Below are positions 1 through 10,138 of a stretch of DNA of 64,000 nucleotides, piece after piece. The notes under the pieces were generated by a model. That model had not been told where the DNA came from, did not search any database, and was given only the letters and a program-made list of their open reading frames with translations. Each line of letters begins with the position of its first letter. The stretch's first letter is position 1. This stretch comes from Selaginella moellendorffii (Eukaryota > Streptophyta > Lycopodiopsida > Selaginellales > Selaginellaceae). The stretch is taken from NCBI RefSeq assembly GCF_000143415.4, contig NW_003314330.1:774089-838088 (forward strand), given 5' to 3'. Both the position numbers and the translations under genes were made by a program.

Positions 1-302
1 AGAACTTTCGGAGCTCTTGGCACTCACAAATGTTACCCCCCTGAAAGAATTTTTTCTTTGTTTCCCAGAAACTTGGTCAGTTGATCCAAGCTCTATCCTG
101 TTCTAAAAAAAAGGTTGTCATGAACCTATGAAGCACAGATTGATTGTACACACCTCACCAGGTTCTAACTTACCGGGGCTCCATGCTTTCGAAGCGACTG
201 TACAAAGCTTTTCTTTCAGGAAACAAAAGGAAGCGAGAGGCCCTTTTCTTCTTCCAGTCGTAGCTTCACTGTCGTCCAGCAGTGTGTTCGTCGTCGTCGT
301 CG

Positions 303-2508
303 TCAAGTCTCGAGAGGTCCACTCACTGCTGCCTTGATCCTGCTGAGAGCCACCCTTACGGGAACGCAAGCAGCCACAGGCCAGTTCTCTTCCTCAAACT
401 CACGTCCGTTCCAAGCTCTTCCTCCGCCTGTGTTATTCACCCCTATCCCCGTCCCCTGTAAATGTACACCGGGCCTCTGCTCGCTCGCGATCGATGACAG
501 CGTCCTCGTCTTCCTCGACGACGCCACCACCTTCTTCACCAGCCTCTTGGACAGGCTCTCCTTGTGTGGCGCCTTGGCCTTTCTCCGCGAAGAAGAGCTT
601 CCAGCAATCCCTTCTTGTCTAAAACAGGTATCCTGTTCTTCGTCAGACGTACCGCCCTCGATGGCCTCCACAACCACGGGGTATCCAACTACAGCTCGCC
701 TGGTCAGTTTGCTCGCTAGTAGAACCATTGGCACCGACGGCTTCTGGACGATGCTGTCTTTCTCCACTGGAACGTCCAGCCATTCCTCCTGGTACCATGC
801 AGTTTCCTTCTCGGTCTTGATCTGTCCGAGCCTCGAGGGTGGTCTTTTCGCTGTAACCTGTTCCGTGTCACCCGACGCACCTTCGTCGTGCTCCTGCTTT
901 ACAAGAATCCTTCTCGGTGCTGCCCCTGGAAAACGCAAAACTTCATTGGTTAGCAGCAGCACCACCTTTTTTCACGGCTAAAAGACAGACTAAACCTTCT
1001 TCTCGCAGCTTTCTCAAACACCGTCTCGCCCTCTGGTGATCCGTTTCGTACCCTCTTCGTGCGCTTTCAAATAGTTCCTGAAAAGGACAAGTCAGAAATC
1101 GCGGACAGCTGACAAAGAGGCGACTCACATTGCTGAAAAAAAATCTTCCTCTCAGACTTACTTCTTCAGAGGGATGAGATCCATCGCAGCAATCACCGGT
1201 GGCATGACCGGAGAAACTGCAGCAAGTCCTGTCGGCTACACCTGTCGTATTGTTAGAAAAATCCTCTCTGCAACCTTCGGCGACTGAAGAAGTAAATTCC
1301 ACACCCATCCTCTCCAGCCCCCCTACAGCCTGGTTTCCTTCTACAAGAGCATCATCCTCGTCTACTATGTGCATCAGCTCACCGTCACCCGACAGAAACT
1401 TTGCACTGCTTTCCAAAACCTGCGTAAGCGGCCTCCTGCGGTCACGCTTCCTAAGCGATCCTTCCTCCCCTGCCCCGCCAGCCACAGTTCTCTTCCTCTT
1501 TGTAGTAAACGATGGAACTTTAATGCCATTTAATGTTGAGCCCTTCCCACTCTGAGTCACGCAACTCTGGTGATTCTCTATGTTCTCATCGTAGACACTG
1601 GCAGACCTTCTCCCTCTTCCGGCTGTTCGAAGTCCAAAGTCCTGCAATCCCCGCATTCTACGAAGTCCTTCCACCTCGTCCTCGTCGGGGTTCCACTCTT
1701 GCTCTTCTTGCCCCCTACCGGAGGAGGAAAGCCCACCAGAGTTATCGTCCTCTTCTGGATAAACTCGAGAATTCCCCGAATCCGTGTCATCGTCTGATAC
1801 TATCGGTTTTACCACCCGTTTTCGTCGTGATCGTGAGCGTGAGCGTGAACGAGTGCCTTCGACAGTGCTTACTTCCCTCTCCCCGTCATACTGTTCCCTC
1901 TTTCTGTATGCCGAGGACTCCACGAACCCGGACGAGCACTCCAGCTGCTGCCTCTCCAACTCCAAAGCATGGAGAATAGCATCCTCTCGCCGTGCATACT
2001 TCTCCCTCTTCTTGGTTGGCAATCCTGCTACAGCCTTGGCCTTCTCGATGCACTCCTCAAAATCTCCACAGCGGAAAGGCTTCACCCTCTTTGATTTCTC
2101 GATGTTGTACCAATCGCTGGTAAAGACAAACGGTGAGAACCACCATACTATTCTCAACAAGCAAAGCACCAAAGACCATCCAATATCGACCAAGAAAACC
2201 ACGAAAAACCATCCAAGATCAAATTTTTCCGGGAGATGGCACCTCCAAACCAGAAGGAAAAGAAAGATCATCCAAGCAAGCATGGCAAAGCAAAATGTAG
2301 GTTCTTACACGCTGCCGTCCTCCCTCCCGAGAAGCTTGACGGGAGTCCCCGATCTGGGTGAGAGGAGATTCGCTGTAGAGAGCTCGGAGTCCGAGATAAT
2401 TCTCCCCGGCCACCACGATCCATTCCTGCGCCTCACCCATACAATCGTGCCTACTGCTGTATCTACATTCGTGTAAGAATCCCTGGAAGAGCCACCCATT
2501 CTGGGCAT
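303..2508 (-). CDS. PWWP domain protein, four exons
   Basis: Predicted chromatin reader; PWWP folds bind methylated histone tails and DNA in the nucleus. My model joins exons 2508-2309, 2116-1162, 1077-996 and 925-303 (619 aa). Every junction is GT..AG and phases agree (first intron GT|GTAAGA to CAG|CGATTGG restores Val-Asp-Trp). The PWWP core (GTIVWVRRRNGSWWPG, then LLGREDGSV/DWYNIEKSKR) spans roughly residues 15-80 and crosses the first intron. A basic, Ser/Arg-rich low-complexity middle follows. The last exon carries VPMVLLASKLTRRAVVGYPV, a conserved C-terminal block I recall from Arabidopsis At1g51745-like proteins. The ATG at 2508 is preferred; an ATG at 2499 is also possible. Exon 3 (27 codons) is the least certain. 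The family identity is firm; the reading specificity is unknown. Confidence 0.85.
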
Positions 2509-2845
2509 GCGTTGGCTTGACCCTTCCCGATCTCTCACCTACAGCGACAATCCCGCCTTGAGATTCCGGAGGAGGCTGAGGAGCTCATCCAGGCGCTGGA
2601 ACTGCATTGAATTGTCGCAAATCCGCGCGCTCTTGCCATGGGGGAGAGAGATCGACAAGGCCCGCGACATGAATTCCCGATCCGGGTCGCGATTCTTGCG
2701 CCACACACCTGCTGCCGCCTTGGCATCGTCGTCAGCGGATTCCGATCCAGCGCCGCGGCGGCGCCACGAGCCAGAACGTCGCAGCGCCCTCACGCGCCAT
2801 AGCTAGAGCTCCTTCCGCGCCAAAACCCTAACCCTAGAATTGTCT
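2509..2845 (-). promoter_or_regulatory. 5' leader/promoter of the PWWP gene
   Basis: Read on the minus strand, this stretch starts with an AGGGTTAGGGTTTTGG telo-box-like motif near 2825-2840, a common element at plant gene starts. An ATG at 2800 opens a 22-codon upstream ORF that ends before the main start. A longer open frame (2793-2539) lacks an ATG near its beginning, so I read it as leader rather than gene. Transcription probably begins close to the telo box. Confidence 0.45.
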
Positions 2846-2980
2846 TCATCATCGTCAACACCCCACGCGACCTCTCTCCGCCGCTCCGCCGCCGCCAATT
2901 TTACCTCCACCGCCGCCGCCGCCACCAGCGGGGATTCCACGTGGTTGCCCTAATATTTTCTTTTCTTTTTGCCACGTAGT

Positions 2981-2991
2981 TTTCTATATAT
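2981..2991 (+). promoter_or_regulatory. TATA box of the small membrane-protein gene
   Basis: The run CTATATATATG lies directly before the first in-frame ATG at 2992. A start site about 25-30 bp downstream of it would leave that ATG out of the mRNA and favour the ATG at 3022. Confidence 0.45.
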
Positions 2992-3021
2992 ATGGGTTCT
3001 TTGCAAATCAAACCTAAGGAA

Positions 3022-3327
3022 ATGGACGATGAATACAATCATTTTACTGATGATTCGGAGGATGAAATCCATGAGGATGAGGAGGATGAGGATCTCCTCG
3101 CTATGCAATTCGAAGATGCTTATTCCACCCACGACACTGGAGTTACGCTTACAGATCCAACACAAATTCTCCAGCACCAAATTCTAATCCTTCAGAATCG
3201 CTTGGAAAGCCTCGAGAAATTCGTGGAGCGATTAATTTGGCTGGTCGTTCTTGGCTTGTTAGCCTACATCGTTATAGGTGGGATGTGGCGCCATATTTCA
3301 ATCGCTACTTCTACTGGACGTGAATAA
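3022..3327 (+). CDS. Small acidic single-pass membrane protein, unknown
   Basis: I do not recognise this family. The frame is 101 aa from the ATG at 3022 (MDDEYNHFTDDSEDE) or 111 aa from 2992; the TATA box touching 2992 favours 3022. The N-terminal half is strongly acidic (runs of Asp/Glu). A short amphipathic, probably coiled-coil stretch (QHQILILQNRLESLEKF) follows, then one hydrophobic helix (WLVVLGLLAYIVIGGMW) close to the C-terminus. This suggests a tail-anchored protein with the acidic part in the cytosol. A polyadenylation-like AATAAA occurs downstream near 3468. No intron is needed. Confidence 0.6.
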   Translation: MDDEYNHFTDDSEDEIHEDEEDEDLLAMQFEDAYSTHDTGVTLTDPTQILQHQILILQNRLESLEKFVERLIWLVVLGLLAYIVIGGMWRHISIATSTGRE

Positions 3328-3598
3328 CTATGATTGGCCGATAATTCATTTATCAAGCTCAACACTTTTCACTTTTGTTCCTAGATTCCTCCTCGTACAA
3401 GGATGGATTGATGGATGTAGCATGAAGGGTGGCAAGAAGTGAATCTAGATTTACTCCTCAACCATGTAATAAACAATTGTCTCTAAATCCATCATTAACA
3501 CGAATGATTATTTAAAGAGATTTGAACTACGCATATTCGCGGAATAGTTTTGCGCGCTTCATAGTTTTAAAAACGAAGGAAAGGTTTGAGAATGAGAA

Positions 3599-6088
3599 AT
3601 GGTGGATGCGGTTGTCTACAAGGGCCAGATCGCGTCGGAATCGATCATCGAGCAAGACCGGCTCGCGAGGCTTGTGAAATCTTGCAAGAATCTCGCAAGC
3701 GCCAGGCGAATCCACGCCCAGATCGCCGCGAACAAGCATGCCAGGGACAATCGTTACCTCGCGAATCTCCTCGTGGAGATGTATGCCAAGTGTGGGAGCC
3801 TGGACGATGCCAGGAACACGTTCCTCGCGATCCGGGAGCCCAATGTCTTCTCCTACAACATCGCCATCGCGGCGCTCGTCCGGGGCGGCGATCTGGCGGC
3901 GGCGCGAGAGATCTTCGACGCGATGCCGGAGAGGGCGACGGCGTCCTTCAACACGATGCTCCAGGGGTACGCGCAGAGGGGGGAAATCGCGAGCGCGGAG
4001 AGATTGTTCGCGGAGATCCCATCGCCGGACATTGTCTCGTGGAATTCGATGATAAGCATGTTTGCACAGGACAGGGATCTTGAGCGCGCGCAGCGGCTCT
4101 TTGACGCGATCCCGGAGAGAGATGCGCTCTCTGCGACGTCGATGATGCTCGCGTACTCCAATTGTGGGCAAGTTGATCTCGCCGAAGATCTCTACTGCTC
4201 TACTCCAGTTTGGGACGTGCTAATGGGTAACACCATAACATCTTGCTATGCCCAACATGAAAAATCTTTAGATGCTCAAAGAATCTTTGACACTATGCCC
4301 GAATGGGACATAATCTCTTGGAACAGCTTACTATCAGCAAATGCCCAAACTGGGAATTTTTTGTGCACTTGTCAAAAGTTTGACACTATGCCAAAGCATA
4401 ACCTAGTAACATGGAACACCCTAATAACCGCTAGTACGTATTCTGGTAACGTCGAATATGCTGAAGAACTGTTTCAAAGAATGCCCGAGCGTGATGAGGT
4501 AACTTGGAATGCTATGTTATCTGCATATGCCCATAACCGGCATCTGGAAGAAGCAAAACGTTTCTTCGAAGAGATGCCCTCAAAGAATGTGGTTGCGTGG
4601 AACACCATCATGCATGCTTACGTCGAAGAGGGTAAGCTTGATGAGGTAAAGGGATTGTTTGAGAGAATGCCTTCTCGAAATGCCGCTACTTGGACGTGCT
4701 TAATCGAAGCAAATGCCGGTAATGGGCACCTGGAAGATGCTCAGTCTGTCTTTGACAATATGCCAGAAAGAAACGTTGTGACATGGACGAGTCTGGTGGC
4801 AGCTTATCTATCAAACGGAAATTTAGGTGGCGGAAAAAAGGTGTTTGATAGCATGCCTGAAAGGAATGAGATCTCTTGGACAACAATCATAGTAGCGCTT
4901 GCCAAGAATGGGGATTTGGATCAGGCCAAGGATCTGTACGACCGGAGCCCGGCCAAAGACCTCGTGGCCCAAAATGCGATGGTGGCAGCGTATGCACGGT
5001 ACGGAAGGCTCGAAGATGCAACGAAGTTCTTTGATTCAATGCCTGAGAAAGACGTGACAACGTGGAATGCTCTGATGTCTGGCTACAAGAAGGAAGGGCT
5101 TTTGAAAGAGGCCGAGGAATTGTTTTCGAGAATTCCAAAGGGCGATGGAGTGTCATGGAACTTGATGTTGGCAGCTTACTCGCAGTGTAAGGGTCTAGAC
5201 AAGGCAAAGGAGATGTTTGATCGAATGCCCGAGAAAGATCTCTTCTCCTGGAACTCCATGATGGCCGCTTACTCCCAAAACGCTGGAATCGAAAATGTGA
5301 AAGACATCTTTGAGAAGATGCCATGCCGGGACACGGTGTCCTGGAACTGTATGATTCAAGCATATGCTCAAAGGTCTCAGCTAGAAGAGGCTTGCCAGGT
5401 ATTTGATGCCATGCCGGAGTTTCTCAAGGACGAGTTCTCGTGGACTTTGATGATCTCTGCGTTCTCCCAAGAAACAAAGATTGAGCAGGCCAAGCAAACG
5501 TTTGATTCCATGCCAAACAAGAATGTAGTGGCGTGGACGTCAATCGTGACTGCTTATGCCGACAATGGTCGAGTTTGCGGGGCCAAGAAACTCTTTGATT
5601 CCATGCCTAGAAAGGATTTGTGCTCGTGGAATGTGGTTGCTTCCATGTATGCTCGCTATGGTTTTTGTAGGGAAGCCATCGAGATCTTTAAGATCATGTG
5701 TTTGGAAGGATTTGATCCGGATGGAAAGACTTACGTGATTGTTCTTGCTGCTTGCTCCCACATTGGTCTAGTTCGCGAGGGTCTGCAAAAGTTTACATGC
5801 ATGGAGATGGATCATGGCATTCTGCCGCAAAAGGATCACTACAGAGCGCTTGCTGCGAGCTTTGGACGAGCAGGAGAGCTGAGGAACGCGAAAGACTTAA
5901 CGGTGGCCATGGATGATCCCGATGGACAGGCCTGGAGAGCGTTTCTCGGAGCTTGCTCTGTTCACTTTGATGTTCGGCACGGGGTTTCTGCTGCAAAACA
6001 TGCGCTTGTGGTAGGACCTGAAGCTGGCTCTGCTTACATTCTTCTTTCAAACACTCTGGCCTTGGAAAACACATTAAAAACAAGCTAG
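3599..6088 (+). CDS. Pentatricopeptide repeat (PPR) protein, PLS type
   Basis: RNA-binding helical-repeat protein, expected in mitochondria or plastids for RNA editing, splicing or stability. The frame is intronless, 829 aa, with more than 20 repeats of about 31-35 residues. They show the classic pattern VxxWNxMIxAYAxxGxLEEAxxLFDxMPERN; many are short S-type repeats. The C-terminus has an E1-like block (AWRAFLGACSVH...GSAYILLSN) but stops almost at once, so the rest of an E domain and any DYW deaminase are missing. Such a protein would need a partner to edit. The N-terminus is not an obvious targeting peptide, although Arg/Lys-rich. An upstream frame at 3586 is a shadow. The E2-like gene follows within 60 bp on the same strand. 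Confidence 0.93.
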   Translation: MVDAVVYKGQIASESIIEQDRLARLVKSCKNLASARRIHAQIAANKHARDNRYLANLLVEMYAKCGSLDDARNTFLAIREPNVFSYNIAIAALVRGGDLAAAREIFDAMPERATASFNTMLQGYAQRGEIASAERLFAEIPSPDIVSWNSMISMFAQDRDLERAQRLFDAIPERDALSATSMMLAYSNCGQVDLAEDLYCSTPVWDVLMGNTITSCYAQHEKSLDAQRIFDTMPEWDIISWNSLLSANAQTGNFLCTCQKFDTMPKHNLVTWNTLITASTYSGNVEYAEELFQRMPERDEVTWNAMLSAYAHNRHLEEAKRFFEEMPSKNVVAWNTIMHAYVEEGKLDEVKGLFERMPSRNAATWTCLIEANAGNGHLEDAQSVFDNMPERNVVTWTSLVAAYLSNGNLGGGKKVFDSMPERNEISWTTIIVALAKNGDLDQAKDLYDRSPAKDLVAQNAMVAAYARYGRLEDATKFFDSMPEKDVTTWNALMSGYKKEGLLKEAEELFSRIPKGDGVSWNLMLAAYSQCKGLDKAKEMFDRMPEKDLFSWNSMMAAYSQNAGIENVKDIFEKMPCRDTVSWNCMIQAYAQRSQLEEACQVFDAMPEFLKDEFSWTLMISAFSQETKIEQAKQTFDSMPNKNVVAWTSIVTAYADNGRVCGAKKLFDSMPRKDLCSWNVVASMYARYGFCREAIEIFKIMCLEGFDPDGKTYVIVLAACSHIGLVREGLQKFTCMEMDHGILPQKDHYRALAASFGRAGELRNAKDLTVAMDDPDGQAWRAFLGACSVHFDVRHGVSAAKHALVVGPEAGSAYILLSNTLALENTLKTS

Positions 6089-6140
6089 AAAAGTTGTATA
6101 CTAATTTTAAGTGAATCCATCGCAGTTTAGGTTTGTAATC

Positions 6141-7880
6141 ATGGATTTGGGACACGCTCGACTATGGCGAGAGCTCGAGGATATCGAGAGGGAGCCGCTG
6201 GAAGGAATTCGTATCCACATCCATGATGGTAGTAACTTACAGCATATGTGTTTGGTTTTATCGCCCATTAGTGGTCCATTTGCGGGTCACAGGTTTCACT
6301 TGGATGTCCGTATTCCGAAATCCTATCCCGATCATCCTCCAAGGGTGACCATGCAATCCATGATCTGCCACCCTAATATCACCAGTGGCAATGTTCGTTG
6401 TGATGGTTTCGATTCGGAGTACACTCCCGCTTATAGGCTCAAGTACTTGTTCCTCCAGCTCTTGTGCTTGGTCTCGAGTGATTTCATCGCAAAGCGGGAA
6501 TCGGAACCCTATGACATGGTGGAGTATGCTGCAAAAGATTTGAGCTGGATGAACTGCAAGTACTATTGTGGGATTTGTGGGTTTTTCGATCAGGATCTCC
6601 CGGCTTTGAATCCGATAGATACGACTACAAAGGTGGCGGAGGAGAAAGTTGGTGGTATTTCAAGTGACCAGGCAGGAGAATCCGCGCATTCTTTGCTTGA
6701 AAAGCTGGATGATGATACTATGAGAGGGGTTTTGAGCAAAGTTAACGACCAGGCCATTATACAGTTGACGGTTGCATACGGGAGTATGAAAGAGTTTATG
6801 GAATCCAACAATGTGTTGCTCGAGAGGAATCTCTTCTGTTCCTACACACGCAAGTCTTTTGAGGAGGACGGGACCGTTCTGGGCCTCCGGATGGATTTCG
6901 AGAAAAATATTGTCACGGAGTTTGATCCCATCTCCTACGAGGCCTACTTCCAGAAGAACACCGGGAACTTTCTCCCACTGGCCNNNNNNNNNNNNNNNNN
7001 NNNNNNNNNNNNNNNNNNNNNNNNNNNNNNNNNNNNNNNNNNNNNNNNNNNNNNNNNNNNNNNNNNNNNNNNNNNNNNNNNNNNNNNNNNNNNNNNNNNN
7101 NNNNNNNNNNNNNNNNNNNNNNNNNNNNNNNNNNNNNNNNNNNNNNNNNNNNNNNNNNNNNNNNNNNNNNNNNNNNNNNNNNNCTTATGGAAGCTAACCA
7201 AGGAAGATCCGGCCCTGGCTCTCGAAATCCGCTCCAAGATCGACCAATTTACAAAAGATATCAAGTCCCGAGCAAGAGATTCGAATCCAAACCTGGGAGC
7301 CTTCCTCATGTATGCGCTGGTGGATCCGGAGGTGGATTGTAGCAAGCTCGGTGGCCTCGTCCTCAAGGAGATCCTCACGAGGAACGCACTCGCATATCTA
7401 AAGAAACATCCACACCTCGCGTATGTGGAGCCAAGCGACTATAACTCGGAGATACGACTCCAGCAAACGTTCCAGGTGTGCTCCGCCACCCTCAAAGCCC
7501 TGGTCTTCCAGGTCAACTTTGTTCATCTGGCCAAGACCGTTGACCCCGTGGAGCTGGATCGAAGGTATGGCTTCCCGGCAGAGGATGTGAGCACCAAGCT
7601 CCTCAAGCTCGCGAGAGACGCTGCGGCAGTGGAGAGCTGGAGTGATTTCCTCGCGCAGCTGAAAATCCCGGCCACCACCCGCAATGTTCTCGATCTCTTG
7701 AAGGCTACCATGAAGGCGAGCGAGAAGAATGGATACCATCGAGTTCCATACTCGCAGAACGAACTCTATTTGCTACGGAGTAAAGTGGAGCCGTCTTGTC
7801 CGGAGCCGGAGGCGTTCACGAGGCCTCGCAAGGTCTCTCGCAAGAAATACAGCTTCAAGCCGCTCAAACAGAAGAAGTAG
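6141..7880 (+). CDS. UBC (E2)-fold protein with long C-terminal extension, contains assembly gap
   Basis: The N-terminal ~125 residues are a ubiquitin-conjugating fold: a leading helix (LWRELEDIEREPLEGI), GPFAGHRFHLDVRIPKSYP with PP, then HPNITSGNVRCDGF. The Cys lies eight positions after the Asn of HPN, exactly where the catalytic Cys sits in canonical E2s. The Trp of the usual WSPA is Tyr (EYTPA). The following ~430 residues are mostly helical and not recognised by me; they end in a basic tail (RKKYSFKPLKQKK). The frame is open on both sides of 200 N (6984-7183), but N runs are often of arbitrary length, so length and frame continuity are uncertain and an intron could hide there. The ATG at 6141 is preferred to a non-ATG extension at 6111. 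Probable role: unusual E2 or E2/E3 hybrid. Confidence 0.75.
   Translation: MDLGHARLWRELEDIEREPLEGIRIHIHDGSNLQHMCLVLSPISGPFAGHRFHLDVRIPKSYPDHPPRVTMQSMICHPNITSGNVRCDGFDSEYTPAYRLKYLFLQLLCLVSSDFIAKRESEPYDMVEYAAKDLSWMNCKYYCGICGFFDQDLPALNPIDTTTKVAEEKVGGISSDQAGESAHSLLEKLDDDTMRGVLSKVNDQAIIQLTVAYGSMKEFMESNNVLLERNLFCSYTRKSFEEDGTVLGLRMDFEKNIVTEFDPISYEAYFQKNTGNFLPLAXXXXXXXXXXXXXXXXXXXXXXXXXXXXXXXXXXXXXXXXXXXXXXXXXXXXXXXXXXXXXXXXXXXLWKLTKEDPALALEIRSKIDQFTKDIKSRARDSNPNLGAFLMYALVDPEVDCSKLGGLVLKEILTRNALAYLKKHPHLAYVEPSDYNSEIRLQQTFQVCSATLKALVFQVNFVHLAKTVDPVELDRRYGFPAEDVSTKLLKLARDAAAVESWSDFLAQLKIPATTRNVLDLLKATMKASEKNGYHRVPYSQNELYLLRSKVEPSCPEPEAFTRPRKVSRKKYSFKPLKQKK
6984..7183. other. Assembly gap (200 N)
   Basis: Exactly 200 consecutive N, inside the E2-like gene. 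The round number suggests a scaffold join of unknown true size. Confidence 0.99.
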
Positions 7881-8380
7881 TCATTGCTACAAGGTGAGCT
7901 TCGCATCAAACTCTCTTTCCTGTTAAATGTTTGCAATCTCAAAACCTTAGTTGCCATCTTAAACGTGTGATCACTTCTTTCAAACCAATAGGAACCAAGT
8001 TTCGCATAAAAGGCAAAGTTTTCCATTAAAATGGTTTTTTCCGTGTGTCAACTACAGTGGGAAGAATGTTCCTGATAGAAAAACCCAAAGAATGTCCGCA
8101 TAGAAGGAAAAGAAAAAAAAGGTACAGAAGACATATATCGTCAGCGAAAGAGGCGACAACCACCACCAGCACCAGCACCGGAAATTTTTGGACATGCCAG
8201 GTATGAATAGTTTCATCACGTTGCACGAAATATAGTCCGGACATCGTGCCAAGAACAAGTTATTCTTTTCGCTTTGAGGATTTCCAAGGGATGGCAAGGA
8301 AAAATGGAGAGAGTGGATGCAAAAGTCTAGACGTAACAGGAGGAAAATGCGAGCGAGCCTGCCGCCTGTGATCCAGAAAG
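7881..8380. other. Intergenic region, no gene seen
   Basis: About 500 bp separate the E2-like stop from the DUF688 start. I see no convincing ORF or RNA. It should hold the 3' end of the first gene and the promoter and leader of the second. A purine-rich patch lies around 8100-8120. Confidence 0.5.
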
Positions 8381-9943
8381 ATGTTAGTTCTAGACGGAGC
8401 TCTGGAAGAAGAGAGAGCTCCATCACCACTTCGAAGCAAAGATGGAGAAGAAATGTTCAAGGTACCTTTGTTCGCCAATCTCTCAGCGCAGCAGCGGATC
8501 ATCTTCTCAGCCAGCAGCAACAATTCAGCCAGGCGCTGCAGCGAGGCAGCGAGAGTTCTCCTCGGGAATGCAAGTCCTTCACAGCTGCAGGAGGCGAGTA
8601 GCTTTGGTGAGAATCAAAACTTCAAAGCTCCTGGCTCGGTACCTTTCAAATGGGAAGAACAACCCGGTAAGCCGAAGTCGCCGTCTTCGCTGAGCTACTC
8701 GAGCTCTCCCGGGAGCTCTCCACTGTCGTTTCTCCAGCCACCTCCTTGCCTTTCGATCGGAAGAACTCAGCAGCAGCAAGGACTGTCTCCTCGGCTCGCG
8801 GAGAGGATCAAAAACATCCTCCAGCTGCGTCTAGCTTCACCACTTCGATCGCCAATCTCACTCTCCAAGGACTCAAACTCCGCCGGAGAGATGAGATCTT
8901 CTCCAGTGAGTATACTCGATGCCAGCGTCTTTGGAGCCAGTCCAGAGTCGTATAGCTCGTCGTCACCGAGTAAAAGGTGTTCGTCGTCCTCAGCAGCGTC
9001 CTCGAGGGCTAACTTCCTGGAGCATCACGCCGTGGAGTCTCCGCTGAGCAGTGGAAGATTTAAGAAGCAGCTGAGTCTAGAGATCTGGGACCGGTCTTTG
9101 AGAGAGTCGTCCTCGTCGTCCACGGGCTGTGGTTTCTTCAAGAACATGCTGGGATGCTGGAAGCTGCAGCACAAGCTCGTCGACCATGACACTTGTCGTG
9201 GTTCTTCGCTGGAGAATTATCGCGAGCAGCACCACCAAGATTTCTCCAGCAGTGATCATGTCTTAGGAGGCGAGTTTGAGAGCTTCAAGGAGAGATCATA
9301 CGACGACGACGTCGACTGCGGCGGCGGGAGCTCCGAGTTTGATCACCAAAGCCGGTGTTTCTACGACGAAGTCGAAGCTCTAGAGATGGCTGAGGCCGAG
9401 ATGAAGCAACCGGCCGACGAAGTTCATGCTGTCGACGATGGAAAGTTTGCGACGTTTCCAGTCTCGGCGGCCTTCGTCTTCTCCAAGCCAGCGTTGAAAA
9501 AGAGTGGCGTGGTGGCCGATCGGAAGTTGTCCAAGAGAGTGAGGTTTCTCATCGAGGACTACTCGAGCGACGATAACAACGAGCCGCGAGAGAAGAGCGC
9601 CAAGAACAAGGCTGACGATATGTTTGACGACGCAATCTCCACCGAGGACGAAGGCTTCCAGCGGCCTGTACGATCAGTCATAAGGAGGAGGAAGAAGAAG
9701 AACTTGAATTCGAGTACCTCCAAGTTTCTACACTCTCCTCAGAGTCTAGAAGAGATCTCGATATCTCCAGGAGCTCAAGCGACGTTGGCCAGGTATGGAT
9801 CGTTCGAGAAAGCCTCGAGGGAGACTTTCCATGCCATCGCCACCTTCGACTTAGATGCTGTGGACTCGTCACCTGATCTTCAACCCATGAAAGATGTAGC
9901 TCAAAGGCCACCTCCCGGTGGTGTTCTTCGATTCACAGGATAA
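8381..9943 (+). CDS. DUF688 family protein
   Basis: Plant-specific protein of unknown function, 520 aa, read as a single exon. The identifying mark is GSVPFKWEEQPGKPK near residues 86-100, the signature of the DUF688 (Pfam PF05097) group, followed by Ser/Pro-rich sequence. Most of the rest is low-complexity Ser, Asp and Glu, with a basic SVIRRRKKKN patch near the C-terminus that may be a nuclear signal. The family is often loosely called hydroxyproline-rich, but no extensin repeats are present here. The ATG at 8381 has an in-frame upstream stop region and is the first good start. No transmembrane segment or signal peptide is evident. Family call firm, function unknown. Confidence 0.82.
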   Translation: MLVLDGALEEERAPSPLRSKDGEEMFKVPLFANLSAQQRIIFSASSNNSARRCSEAARVLLGNASPSQLQEASSFGENQNFKAPGSVPFKWEEQPGKPKSPSSLSYSSSPGSSPLSFLQPPPCLSIGRTQQQQGLSPRLAERIKNILQLRLASPLRSPISLSKDSNSAGEMRSSPVSILDASVFGASPESYSSSSPSKRCSSSSAASSRANFLEHHAVESPLSSGRFKKQLSLEIWDRSLRESSSSSTGCGFFKNMLGCWKLQHKLVDHDTCRGSSLENYREQHHQDFSSSDHVLGGEFESFKERSYDDDVDCGGGSSEFDHQSRCFYDEVEALEMAEAEMKQPADEVHAVDDGKFATFPVSAAFVFSKPALKKSGVVADRKLSKRVRFLIEDYSSDDNNEPREKSAKNKADDMFDDAISTEDEGFQRPVRSVIRRRKKKNLNSSTSKFLHSPQSLEEISISPGAQATLARYGSFEKASRETFHAIATFDLDAVDSSPDLQPMKDVAQRPPPGGVLRFTG

Positions 9944-10138
9944 ACATTCGCTACAAGTAAATCATAGTTTCTTGTGTTTCGACACATGCGTAAGCCTGTG
10001 CATGAAACATTATTAGTAACACAGCTGAGAATGATCTTCTCGCCAATATCAAATAAGCAAAAAACTGTATACCCGTCGCCAATACCAACAAAACTTGAAG
10101 CAGACCGAATCTCTGTACAGCTACGCCCTCCCCGAACT

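Noticed and set aside
288-303. GTC trinucleotide repeat as a regulatory signal
   Set aside because: A short microsatellite at the 3' end of the PWWP gene; nothing further supports a function.
334-981. 215-codon plus-strand frame
   Set aside because: It is the antisense shadow of the last PWWP exon, rich in Ser and Pro as such shadows are.
2539-2793. 84-codon minus-strand frame as a separate gene
   Set aside because: It lacks an ATG near its start, has low-complexity Arg/Ser text and lies in the leader of the PWWP gene.
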